Assembly (NCBI RefSeq): GCF_030811095.1
Contig: NZ_JAUSQL010000001.1
Location: 2,108,001 to 2,172,000, forward strand
Length of the DNA: 64,000 nt
Source: Trueperella abortisuis
Lineage (GTDB): Bacteria; Actinomycetota; Actinomycetes; Actinomycetales; Actinomycetaceae
Reading direction: 5' to 3'
Below the pieces are notes generated by a model. It saw only the letters and a list, made by a program, of their open reading frames with translations. It made no database searches and was not told where the DNA came from. The position numbers were made by a program, and so were the translations under genes. Below are positions 8,305-15,959 of this stretch, piece by piece (position 1 is the first letter of the stretch; each line of letters begins with the position of its first letter).

Positions 8305-9309
8305 ATGAAGGCAGTACGCATTCACGGCAAGGACGACCTCCGCATCGAGGAAGTCCCCACACCGCAGGCCGGCGACGGCCAGATCCTCATCCGGGTCTCA
8401 CACGCCGGGATCTGCGGCTCCGACCTGCACTATTACTTCCAGGGAGCCAACGGCGCGTTCGTCGTGCGCGAGCCGCTCATCCCCGGCCACGAGCTGTCCG
8501 GCGTCGTCGCCCACGATCCCTCCGGCACGTACGCCGAAGGGCAGAAGGTGACCGTCCACCCGGCGCGCTTCGGCACGCCCTCCCAGAAGTACGGCCGCCA
8601 CCTGTGGCCGAACGGCAGCTACCTCGGCTCGGCCTCGACCTGGCCTCACACGCAGGGTGGCATGAGCGAGTACCTGCTCGTGGAGGACTTCATGGTTGTC
8701 CCCGTGCCGGACGACATGGAGCTGACCACCGCCGCGCTCGCCGAGCCGTTCGCCGTCGGTCTCCACGCGATCAACGTCGGCGGAGGCGTCGAGGGGCGCA
8801 AGGTTCTCGTCAGTGGCGCCGGGCCGATCGGGCTGCTCGCCGCGGCTGGAGCCAAGGCCAAGGGGGCCGCCGAGGTCTGGGTTTGCGACGTCCTCGATGG
8901 CCCGCTCGCCCGCGCGAAGGCGCTCGGGGTGGATCGGGTGGTGCGCACCGACGTCGAGCACCTGCCTGACTTCTACTTCGACACCGTGCTCGAGTGCAGC
9001 GGCGTTCCCGCCGCCATCAACACCGCCTTCGAGGCCATCGAGCGCGGGGGAATCGCGGTGCAGGTGGGCATGCTCCCCGCCGGCCCGCAGCCCATCGCGC
9101 TTGCCACCATCATCTCCAAGGAGGTCCAGCTCCGGCCGACCTTCCGCTTCGACGACGAGATCACCGACGCCGTGGCCCTGCTCGCCGCGCGCCCCGAGAT
9201 CGCCGACGTCGTGGTCACCCACACCTTCCCAGCCGACGACGCCGCGGCCGCCTTTGCGATCGCCAAGAACTCGCAGGAGTCGGGGAAGGTGCTCGTCGCC
9301 CTTTCATAG
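8305..9309 (+). CDS. L-idonate 5-dehydrogenase-like medium-chain dehydrogenase
   Basis: 334-residue MDR enzyme. Catalytic zinc ligands are seen in AGICGSDLHYYFQGANG and GHELSG; the nucleotide-binding GAGPIGLLAAAGAKAKG follows near residue 170. HYYFQGANGAF and GSASTWPHTQGGMSEY are characteristic of IdnD. The four-cysteine structural-zinc loop of classical members is absent (the region reads HPARFGTPSQKYG). It would oxidise L-idonate to 5-ketogluconate, feeding gluconate to the kinase fusion. Start ATG has AAGGAG ahead; downstream of gntP. Confidence 0.85.
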   Translation: MKAVRIHGKDDLRIEEVPTPQAGDGQILIRVSHAGICGSDLHYYFQGANGAFVVREPLIPGHELSGVVAHDPSGTYAEGQKVTVHPARFGTPSQKYGRHLWPNGSYLGSASTWPHTQGGMSEYLLVEDFMVVPVPDDMELTTAALAEPFAVGLHAINVGGGVEGRKVLVSGAGPIGLLAAAGAKAKGAAEVWVCDVLDGPLARAKALGVDRVVRTDVEHLPDFYFDTVLECSGVPAAINTAFEAIERGGIAVQVGMLPAGPQPIALATIISKEVQLRPTFRFDDEITDAVALLAARPEIADVVVTHTFPADDAAAAFAIAKNSQESGKVLVALS

Positions 9310-9324
9310 CGGGCGTTAGCGTGC

Positions 9325-9351
9325 GGGGCCTGGGCGATGAGCCTGGGCCCC
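9325..9351 (+). terminator. Terminator after idonate dehydrogenase
   Basis: Eleven-pair GC-rich hairpin (GGGGCCTGGGC, loop GATGA, GCCTGGGCCCC, two G-T pairs) 15 bases after the stop, with no strong T-tract. Confidence 0.55.
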
Positions 9352-9464
9352 GTCGCCTACCGCCAAGATGAGCGGCTCGGAGCGATCCGCACCAGCTAGG
9401 GGCGCTGGCCGCCCGCCCCACACCAGCTATCCACCGCCCCAGAATCGGCTAATTTGCGCCGGTT

Positions 9465-9498
9465 CAGGGGCGGTTTAGCCTGCCCTAAACCACCCCTG
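9465..9498. promoter_or_regulatory. Long inverted repeat in arcB upstream region
   Basis: CAGGGGCGGTTTAG and CTAAACCACCCCTG pair over 14 positions with one mismatch around a 6-base spacer. No T-run follows. A smaller palindrome AAACC-G-GGTTT lies just after (about 9507-9517). It may be an operator or cruciform upstream of the arc promoter. Nothing else is recognisable in 9352-9464. Confidence 0.4.
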
Positions 9499-9572
9499 AT
9501 GAGATTTAAACCGGGTTTGACCTGACGTTTCCTAGCCACGGTTTTTTGGGTCGGTGCACAGTGGTTTCACCG

Positions 9573-9614
9573 CGCCACAACGATGTGGCGAACACGTCCG
9601 CAACGATGCGGACG
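9573..9614 (+). ncRNA. Tandem hexaloop hairpins, candidate ANTAR-type leader RNA
   Basis: Two hairpins stand side by side in the arcB leader. The first is CGCCAC-AACGAT-GTGGCG (9573-9590); the second is CGTCCGC-AACGAT-GCGGACG (9595-9614), with a 4-base linker. The loops are identical while the stems differ but remain perfectly paired. Loop position 1 is A and position 4 is G, the two bases conserved in ANTAR antiterminator targets. The arcB ribosome site follows 11 bases later. No ANTAR protein gene is in the window; the assignment is by structure only. Confidence 0.55.
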
Positions 9615-9639
9615 CAACCATCACCGAAAGGAACCCATC

Positions 9640-10635
9640 ATGCCAGTGTCAATTTCCGGCCGGAACTTCCTCAAGCTCCTCGACTTCACGCCCGACGAGA
9701 TCCGTTATCTCCTACGCCTGTCGAAGCAGTTTAAGGCGATGAAGCTGGCGGGAACCCCTCACAAATACCTCGAGGGCAAGAACATCGTCCTCCTCTTTGA
9801 AAAAACCTCCACTCGCACGCGATGCGCCTTCGAGGTAGCCGGCTACGATCTGGGTATGGGCGTGACTTACCTCGACCCCGGCTCGTCGCAGATGGGCAAG
9901 AAGGAGTCGATTGAGGACACGGCGCGCGTGCTCGGGCGCATGTACGACGGCATCGAGTACCGCGGATTCGCCCAGGATATCGTTGAAGAAATCGGCGCAA
10001 AAGCCGGAGTTCCTGTGTGGAACGGCCTGACAACCGAGTTCCACCCCACGCAGATGCTGGCCGACATGCTCACGGTCGAAGAAAACTTCCCCGATGGGCT
10101 GACGGGAAAGAAACTCGTGTTCATGGGCGACGCGCAAAACAACGTCGCCAATTCGCTCATGGTGGTGTGTGCCAAGCTCGGCCTCCACTTCGTGGCGTGC
10201 GGTCCTAAGGAGCAGATGCCCGCCGAAGACCTCGTGGCCACCTGCCGTGAGATTGCGAAGGAGACACAGGCGCAGATCACCCTGACGGACGATCCGGAGG
10301 AGGCCGTCGAGGGCGCGCACGTGATCTACACCGACATCTGGGTCTCCATGGGCGAGCCGGCGGAGCTGTGGGAGAAGCGCATCAAGCTGCTCGAGCGCTA
10401 CCGCGTGACCACGGAGCTCATGAACAAGGCACGAGAGGACGCGATCTTCATGCACTGCCTGCCCTCCTTCCACGACGTCAACACGACTATCGGCGCCGAC
10501 ATCGCCAAACAGTTCGGGGTGACCGAGATGGAGGTCGCGGATGAGGTCTTCGAATCCTCGCGCTCGCGCGTCTTTGACGAGGCCGAGAACCGCATGCACA
10601 CCATCAAGGCCGTCATGTACGCCACGCTTTCCTGA
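9640..10635 (+). CDS. arcB: Ornithine carbamoyltransferase
   Basis: 331-residue cytosolic enzyme interconverting citrulline plus phosphate and ornithine plus carbamoyl phosphate. Visible motifs: carbamoyl-phosphate site FEKTSTRTRCAFEVA (residues about 55), HPTQMLADMLT, the ornithine loop FMGDAQNNVANSL, and HCLPSFHD with the active-site Cys. ATG 9640 was chosen (GAAAGGA ahead) over an upstream in-frame start that lies in the hairpins. The next gene is carbamate kinase 11 bases on, which marks this as the catabolic (ArcB) form rather than biosynthetic ArgF. Confidence 0.95.
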   Translation: MPVSISGRNFLKLLDFTPDEIRYLLRLSKQFKAMKLAGTPHKYLEGKNIVLLFEKTSTRTRCAFEVAGYDLGMGVTYLDPGSSQMGKKESIEDTARVLGRMYDGIEYRGFAQDIVEEIGAKAGVPVWNGLTTEFHPTQMLADMLTVEENFPDGLTGKKLVFMGDAQNNVANSLMVVCAKLGLHFVACGPKEQMPAEDLVATCREIAKETQAQITLTDDPEEAVEGAHVIYTDIWVSMGEPAELWEKRIKLLERYRVTTELMNKAREDAIFMHCLPSFHDVNTTIGADIAKQFGVTEMEVADEVFESSRSRVFDEAENRMHTIKAVMYATLS

Positions 10636-10646
10636 GGCGGCCATCC

Positions 10647-11582
10647 ATGACAGAGAATATCGTTGTTGCGCTCGGCGGTAACGCGCTGGGCAAGAGCCCC
10701 AAGGAACAGCTCGACCTGATCGCCGCCACGGCATCCCCAATCGCTGATCTGGTGGAGCTGGGCAACCAGGTCACCGTCACCCACGGCAACGGACCACAGG
10801 TAGGCATGATCAAGGTCGCCACTGACGTGGCGGCCAAGTCCTCCACGACGCCGTCGATCCCATTCGCCGAATGCGGCGCCATGTCGCAGGGTTACATCGG
10901 CTACCACCTCCAACAGGCGATCGGCGAACAGCTTCGCTCGCGCGGTATCGACAAGCCGTGCGTGTCGGTCGTGACGCAGGTAGTTGTCGACGAGGACGAT
11001 CCGGCGTTCTCCACGCCCACCAAGCCCGTCGGCGCGTTCTACACGAAGGAGGAGGCCGAGGCGCTCCACGCGGAAACCGGCAACACCTACGTCGAGGACG
11101 CCGGGCGAGGTTGGCGATGGGTGGTCGCATCGCCAAAGCCGGTCTCGATCGTTGAGGCTCCCGTGATCTCATCGCTCGTCGACGACGGCGCCGTCGTCGT
11201 CGCAGCTGGCGGCGGAGGCATCCCCATCGTCGAGGAAAACGGGCACTACCACGGCGTCGCGTCCGTGATCGACAAGGATCGCACCGCCGCGCTCCTCGCC
11301 GGGCAACTCGGGGCGGACACCCTACTCATCCTCACCGCGGTCGAGCAGGCCTACGCCGGTTTCAATACGCCCCATCAGGAAGCCATCTCTCACATGACGA
11401 CGAGCGAGGCTCGAGAGCGCATCGACGCCGGCGAGTTTGCACCCGGTTCGATGCTTCCGAAGATCGAGGCCTGCCTCGAATTCGTCGAGGACAATCCGGG
11501 CAAACGCGCGATCATCACGTCCCTTGAAAAAGCGGCCGACGGCCTCAAGGGCCTCACAGGCACGGTCATCCGGAGCGCATAA
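10647..11582 (+). CDS. arcC: Carbamate kinase
   Basis: 311 residues, amino-acid-kinase fold. It makes ATP from carbamoyl phosphate, the energy step of the arginine deiminase route. Seen: VVALGGNALG at the N-terminus, VTHGNGPQVG (residues about 48), and AAGGGGIPIVEENG, then VIDKDRTAALLA. Ribosome site is moderate (CTGAGG from the arcB end). Its stop shares a base with the start of the next gene, showing translational coupling. Confidence 0.96.
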   Translation: MTENIVVALGGNALGKSPKEQLDLIAATASPIADLVELGNQVTVTHGNGPQVGMIKVATDVAAKSSTTPSIPFAECGAMSQGYIGYHLQQAIGEQLRSRGIDKPCVSVVTQVVVDEDDPAFSTPTKPVGAFYTKEEAEALHAETGNTYVEDAGRGWRWVVASPKPVSIVEAPVISSLVDDGAVVVAAGGGGIPIVEENGHYHGVASVIDKDRTAALLAGQLGADTLLILTAVEQAYAGFNTPHQEAISHMTTSEARERIDAGEFAPGSMLPKIEACLEFVEDNPGKRAIITSLEKAADGLKGLTGTVIRSA

Positions 11583-13156
11583 TGAGCAACGTCAAACAAG
11601 ACCAAGCGCCGCAGGTCGGCGCGCCAAAACGAAAGTTCAAACTGCGGGTTCCGAGCGCATTTACCGTGTTGTTCGTGTTGACGATCATCGCGGCCCTGGC
11701 CACCTGGGCCATTCCGGCCGGCCAGTACGCCAAACTGTCATACGACGCGGACAGCTCGAGCCTAGTGCTCACTCCCCCGAAGGGTGACCCTCAGTCGCTC
11801 CCGGCCGAGCAAAAATCACTGGAGGATCTAGGCGTTGACCTCGACATCACGCAGTTCACTTCCGGTGCGCTAAACAAGCCGATCTCCGTGCCAGGCTCCT
11901 ACGAGCGCCTCGAGCAAAACCCCGCCGGATTCACCGACGTTCCAAGCGCGATGGTACGCGGAACCATCGAGGCCGTGGACGTCATGGTCTTCATCTTCGT
12001 CCTCGGCGGGCTGATCGGCGTCGTGCGAAAAACGGGAGCCTTCGAGTCCGGCCTCGTGGCACTGACGAAACGGACGAAAGGCCACGAGTTCGCGCTCATC
12101 TTCTTCGTCGCAGTGTTCATGTTGGCCGGCGGATCGCTGTGCGGGCTCGAGGAGGAAGCCGTCGCGTTCTACCCGATCCTTGTGCCGATTTTCCTCGCCC
12201 TCGGCTACGACTCGATCGTCTCAGTGGGCGCGATCTTCCTGGCGGGTTCGATGGGAACGACTTTCTCTACCGTCAACCCATTCTCCTCCGTCATTGCCTC
12301 CAACGCCGCCGGCATCCAATTCACCGAGGGCATTTGGTGGCGTTTCTCCGGCCTGATCGTTGGCGGCGTCGTCGTGGTCTTCTACCTCCACTGGTATTCG
12401 AAGAAGGTGAAGGATAATCCGGCCTTCTCCTACACGTGGGAGGATCACGCCGACTTCACCAAGCGGTGGGCGATGAATTCCTCCATGGATGACATCAAGG
12501 ACTTCAACTGGGAAAAGAAGATCATCTTGGTGCTGTTCGTCTCCGCCTTCGTCATCATGGTCTGGGGCGTCATGGCTGCCGGATGGTGGTTCCCGCAAAT
12601 GGCCGCCGCATTCCTGGTAATCGCCATCATCATCATGTTGATCGCCGCCTTGGGCAGGGAGAAACTGTCGGAGAGCGCCCTCGTTGACGCCTTCTCCGAG
12701 GGCGCTTCCTCACTCGTGGCCGTGTCGCTGATCATCGGCCTCGCCCGCGGCATCAACCTGGTAATGAACGAGGGCCTCATCTCGGACACCATCCTGAACT
12801 CGTTGACCACCATGGTGTCCGGCATGTCGGGTCCTCTCTTCATCATCATGCTCATGCTGGTGTTCTTCATCCTCGGCTTCGTGGTCCCGTCGTCGTCGGG
12901 CCTGGCGGTGCTCGCCATGCCGATCTTCGCTCCGCTCGCCGACGCCGTCGGCATGCCTCGCTGGATCATCGTCATGGCATACCAGTACGGCCAGTACGCG
13001 ATGCTCTTCCTCGCCCCGACCGGCCTGGTCATGGCGACGCTGCAGATGCTGAACATGAAGTACTCACATTGGCTACGCTTCGTGTGGCCGATGGTGCTTT
13101 TCGTTCTCGGTTTCGGCGGCGTGCTCTGCGCGACGGCGGTCATCGTCTCCAGCTAG
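11582..13156 (+). CDS. YfcC-type carrier, putative arginine/citrulline-ornithine exchanger
   Basis: 524-residue membrane protein of the C4-dicarboxylate/YfcC family with a short cytoplasmic N-terminus and about 12 membrane spans. Family stretches include GGSLCGLEEEAVAFYPIL, AGSMGTTFSTVNPFSS and FVVPSSSGLAVLAMPI. YfcC members accompany arc genes in many Gram-positives, where they move arginine, citrulline or ornithine; the cargo here is inferred from the operon. Overlaps the end of arcC by one base. An acidic loop between spans 1 and 2 (about residues 45-110) lies outside the membrane. Confidence 0.9.
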   Translation: MSNVKQDQAPQVGAPKRKFKLRVPSAFTVLFVLTIIAALATWAIPAGQYAKLSYDADSSSLVLTPPKGDPQSLPAEQKSLEDLGVDLDITQFTSGALNKPISVPGSYERLEQNPAGFTDVPSAMVRGTIEAVDVMVFIFVLGGLIGVVRKTGAFESGLVALTKRTKGHEFALIFFVAVFMLAGGSLCGLEEEAVAFYPILVPIFLALGYDSIVSVGAIFLAGSMGTTFSTVNPFSSVIASNAAGIQFTEGIWWRFSGLIVGGVVVVFYLHWYSKKVKDNPAFSYTWEDHADFTKRWAMNSSMDDIKDFNWEKKIILVLFVSAFVIMVWGVMAAGWWFPQMAAAFLVIAIIIMLIAALGREKLSESALVDAFSEGASSLVAVSLIIGLARGINLVMNEGLISDTILNSLTTMVSGMSGPLFIIMLMLVFFILGFVVPSSSGLAVLAMPIFAPLADAVGMPRWIIVMAYQYGQYAMLFLAPTGLVMATLQMLNMKYSHWLRFVWPMVLFVLGFGGVLCATAVIVSS

Positions 13157-13182
13157 GCGATGGACGGGTTCTTCCCAAGCGT

Positions 13183-13216
13183 GCGGGCAGACGGTGTGTG
13201 CGAGCCGTCTGCCCGC
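13183..13216 (+). terminator. arc operon terminator
   Basis: Perfect 12-pair stem GCGGGCAGACGG / CCGTCTGCCCGC with a 10-base loop, 26 bases after the carrier stop. No T-tract follows. Confidence 0.7.
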
Positions 13217-13329
13217 GTCCGCCTGCATTGCCTGCCCGCATCCGCCGGGCACGATTGTCGCACGTGCATCCTAGCTTGGGGTGCATTCCTGCTGGTAGAA
13301 TGTCTTGTCCTTGCTTTCCATCACAGTAG

Positions 13330-14310
13330 ATGAGCCCCGGAATCAAGGGGGATATCGGGTTGATCGTTTTCTTCTACACCATGATCGTGTTCGTGTGTGC
13401 ACTGTTCATTTCGGCGGTGTCATTCTCGGCTTTTGTCGTCACACGCCAGAAGATGTTTGCGCTCGCAACAGCCGCATTCTTCTGTTATTTCTTCGACGTG
13501 ACCCTGGTGTTTCGTACCGCCTACGTCCACCCGCATAGCTCTGCGGCCAGCAGCCTCTACTCGATCACATCTCCCGTGGAGTCAGTGCTTTTGGGCGCGG
13601 GCGTGTTTGGCTGCCTGTGGGCAATGCAATGCAGGTTCTTGGAACGATCGATGTTGCCTGCAAAGATCGCGGTTGCGCTCTTTGTTCTCGGCTCCGCATT
13701 CGCCTACGTCGTCATAGACACCCCACGAGACCGGGAGTTCGTCTTCTTTACCATGCGTTCGCTCGCGATGCTCGCCATGGTTGCATTCGACGCCTGGGTT
13801 TTCGTACGTACTTCAGATCCAATGGAACGCAAGCGCCAGCTGACTCACATGCCGCTCGTGCTCTACATGTTTGTCGGGGCGCTGGGCACAATCATATGGA
13901 ATCTCTACTTCTTGTACCTTCGGCCAGCACTCGAGGTGACGGGCGCGCCGCCCTTCATGCCCGAGCGCAACTTTGTTGAAAACGCGCTTGTCTTGGGGAT
14001 CGGCTTCTGGTTTGTACGCGTCGCCGTTCGTCGTCTGCAGCTGTTTTACGAAAGCGCCCCGGCTGGGCCCACCCCCGCGCGGGAGAAGTTCCTCGACAAC
14101 GAGGTCCATCTGTTCGCCACGCGCTTTTCCCTCTCCGAACGCGAGTCGCAGATCCTGACCGAGATCATGCGCGGCAAGAGCTACACCGCCATCGCCTCGC
14201 AGCTGTACATCTCGCCGTCGACCGTCAAGGTTCACGTGCACAACATTCTGCAAAAGACCTCCCACAAGGACCGGGACTCGCTCGTTCGTGACTTCTGGCA
14301 CGGGGTGTAG
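13330..14310 (+). CDS. Membrane-anchored LuxR-type transcriptional regulator
   Basis: 326 residues. The N-terminal two thirds carries about seven hydrophobic helices (for example IVFFYTMIVFVCALFISAV and AKIAVALFVLGSAFAYVV). The last 65 residues form a LuxR helix-turn-helix: FSLSERESQILTEIMRGK, then YTAIASQLYISPSTVKVHVHN. No receiver domain. TTG 13360 has a much better ribosome site (AAGGGGG, 8 bases ahead) than ATG 13330, so the protein may be 10 residues shorter. It follows the arc operon on the same strand after a terminator; control of arc genes or an unlinked set is possible. Signal sensed is unknown. Confidence 0.88.
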   Translation: MSPGIKGDIGLIVFFYTMIVFVCALFISAVSFSAFVVTRQKMFALATAAFFCYFFDVTLVFRTAYVHPHSSAASSLYSITSPVESVLLGAGVFGCLWAMQCRFLERSMLPAKIAVALFVLGSAFAYVVIDTPRDREFVFFTMRSLAMLAMVAFDAWVFVRTSDPMERKRQLTHMPLVLYMFVGALGTIIWNLYFLYLRPALEVTGAPPFMPERNFVENALVLGIGFWFVRVAVRRLQLFYESAPAGPTPAREKFLDNEVHLFATRFSLSERESQILTEIMRGKSYTAIASQLYISPSTVKVHVHNILQKTSHKDRDSLVRDFWHGV

Positions 14311-14511
14311 TCGCGCTGGCCGCCCGACACCGGAACCAGCCGGACGGCCGGGCGGTCAGCCGGTCAGCCGGACGGCCAGGCTCGGCCACCGGACCAACGT
14401 GCCCGTCGCCCCGCGGGCGTGCACTTAAGGGCACAGATCCGCCAACCATTTCGCGGGTGAGCAGAGCGTCTTAGACTGGGGGTATTGCTAGACCCCGTCA
14501 AAGGAGCAGGT

Positions 14512-14949
14512 ATGAAACTGGCATTTGGATGTGACCCCAACGCTTCCGAGCTGAAGCAGGTCCTTATGGCGAAGGCCACCGAACTCGGCCACGAGGTGAC
14601 CGACCTCGGATCTGAGGATCCCATTTACGCCAACGTCGCCTTCGACGTCGCCACCGCCGTAGCGGCCGGTGACTACGACCGCGGCGTGCTTGTGTGCGGC
14701 ACAGGCATCGGCGTGTCGATCGCGGCCAACAAGGTCGAGGGTGCCTACTGCGCGTGCATCCACGACGTCTACCAGGCAGAACGCGCCGTGCTATCGAACA
14801 ACGCCAACCTCATCGCGATGGGTTCGCAGGTGATCGGCACCAAGCTGGCCGAGAAGCTACTCGAGGAATACCTCAAGTACACCTTCGACCCCAACAGCCG
14901 CTCGAAGGACAAGGTCAACCGGATCTGCGAGTTCGAGCGCGGCGAGTAG
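14512..14949 (+). CDS. RpiB/LacA-family sugar-phosphate isomerase
   Basis: 145 residues, close to the size of ribose-5-phosphate isomerase B. Catalytic Cys lies in VLVCGTGIGVSIAANK, followed by ACIHDVYQAERAVLSNNANLI typical of the family. ATG 14512 has AAGGAGCAGG ahead; the frame is open from 14485. The family includes true RpiB, galactose-6-phosphate isomerase and D-erythrulose-4-phosphate isomerase (DerI). A DAK-type kinase and polyol dehydrogenase nearby at 15960-18800 make the tetrose role worth considering, but pentose isomerisation is the default reading. Confidence 0.88.
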   Translation: MKLAFGCDPNASELKQVLMAKATELGHEVTDLGSEDPIYANVAFDVATAVAAGDYDRGVLVCGTGIGVSIAANKVEGAYCACIHDVYQAERAVLSNNANLIAMGSQVIGTKLAEKLLEEYLKYTFDPNSRSKDKVNRICEFERGE

Positions 14950-14983
14950 GAGCCACCAGCGCACCTGACGCCACCGATCACAG

Positions 14984-15027
14984 CTTGGGGCACTTACCAT
15001 ATCGCGGTAAGTGCCCCAAGTTTCTTT
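14984..15027 (+). terminator. Terminator after rpiB-type gene
   Basis: Perfect 15-pair stem CTTGGGGCACTTACC / GGTAAGTGCCCCAAG, loop ATATCGC, then TTTCTTT. The strongest intrinsic terminator in the window. Confidence 0.9.
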
Positions 15028-15090
15028 GCGGGCTGCAACGCTGGCGTGGCCGGTTTGCCCTCGTTGGCCCGCCTCATCGGCGGTTTACAG

Positions 15091-15285
15091 CTAGCAATCT
15101 TTCCCGCCAGTTCCCTCGCCCTTCTCCTTCTCTCTCGCCCAAATCACCAGGGCCACGCCCACGGCGAGCACGACGATCCCGTGGACGAGGAGACCACGCG
15201 TATCGATGAGGTCCAATATCGCCATCATCGCACCCCCACCAATCAGGATGGATCCTGCCTGTTTGAAAAAAGTAGCGGAACGCAC
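15091..15285 (-). CDS. Small membrane protein of unknown function
   Basis: About 64 residues with two hydrophobic segments (ILIGGGAMMAILDLI and LVHGIVVLAVGVALVIWA) and a charged C-terminal tail (REKEKGEGTGG). GTG 15285 is preferred because AAGGGG lies 8 bases upstream; GTG 15294 would overlap that site. It lies 35 bases downstream of the secreted glycine-rich protein gene on the same strand, so the two are likely cotranscribed, in a secreted-factor plus membrane-partner layout. No family recognised. Confidence 0.55.
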   Translation of the reverse strand: MRSATFFKQAGSILIGGGAMMAILDLIDTRGLLVHGIVVLAVGVALVIWAREKEKGEGTGGKDC

Positions 15286-15319
15286 TGCGATCACCCCTTA
15301 GTAAGACAAAACCCGCACA

Positions 15320-15832
15320 CTAGAGCTCAGAACATGGCTTGTTAATCACCTTGTACCCAAACGGTGATGTCCACGCTCTCATCTTAATCTCAGCACACTG
15401 ATTTCCCTTTGGCCCGGTCTTATCCGACAGGTACCAGCCCAAAGCTCCACCAGCCGCACCGCAAAGGGCCCCAGCCGCCGGCCCCCCACCAGCCAGTGTG
15501 CACAGGGCGCCCCCAGCCGCAGCCCAACCAACAGATGAGACAAAATTCCAATCGCGAGGAGTCAGGTAGATATAAAGATAGCGCCCGACCCCAACATGGA
15601 AAAGAGGTGCCACTGAACCAGAACCATCTTCGGTATCCGAGATAAGAAACAATGGATCAGGACCACTTTCCAATTCGATTAAACTAGGATCCAACCCTTC
15701 GGACAAAGACGTCTCCGAGACAAGGATCTCTCTTTCATCTGACGCATCTGCCGCTTGGGCCTGGGCAACGCCCCCCGCTAGAACCATCAGCATAGAGATA
15801 GAAATCGCAGTAATCGACCTTCTCATCAGCAT
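15320..15832 (-). CDS. Secreted glycine-zipper protein, unknown, possibly antimicrobial
   Basis: 170 residues with a signal peptide (MLMRRS... cleavage after AQA near residue 27). The mature protein has an acidic N-terminal half and then a Gly/Ala-rich hydrophobic stretch (VGWAAAGGALCTLAGGG, AAGALCGAAGGALGWYL) and a basic tail; four cysteines in all, two in the zipper and two in the tail, could form two disulfides. ATG 15832 has AAAGGTGG at correct distance. Gly-zipper segments occur in pore-forming bacteriocins and membrane-active toxins, but no family is recognised. DNA here is less GC-rich than neighbours. Confidence 0.7.
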   Translation of the reverse strand: MLMRRSITAISISMLMVLAGGVAQAQAADASDEREILVSETSLSEGLDPSLIELESGPDPLFLISDTEDGSGSVAPLFHVGVGRYLYIYLTPRDWNFVSSVGWAAAGGALCTLAGGGPAAGALCGAAGGALGWYLSDKTGPKGNQCAEIKMRAWTSPFGYKVINKPCSEL

Positions 15833-15959
15833 ATTGAGACCACCTTTCACATATAGCACCTTCGAGCCACTAAGTATGACCCGCACCACAACGGTATCAT
15901 AAAGTGCGGCGTTTCACACCCGTTTGGGCGCCGCGCCCAGGTAGCCGCCCTAAGCCGCC

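Noticed and set aside
9465..9498. Terminator of the idonate dehydrogenase gene
   Set aside because: It is 155 bases after the stop, lacks a T-run, and a nearer hairpin at 9325-9351 is present; an operator or cruciform is more likely.
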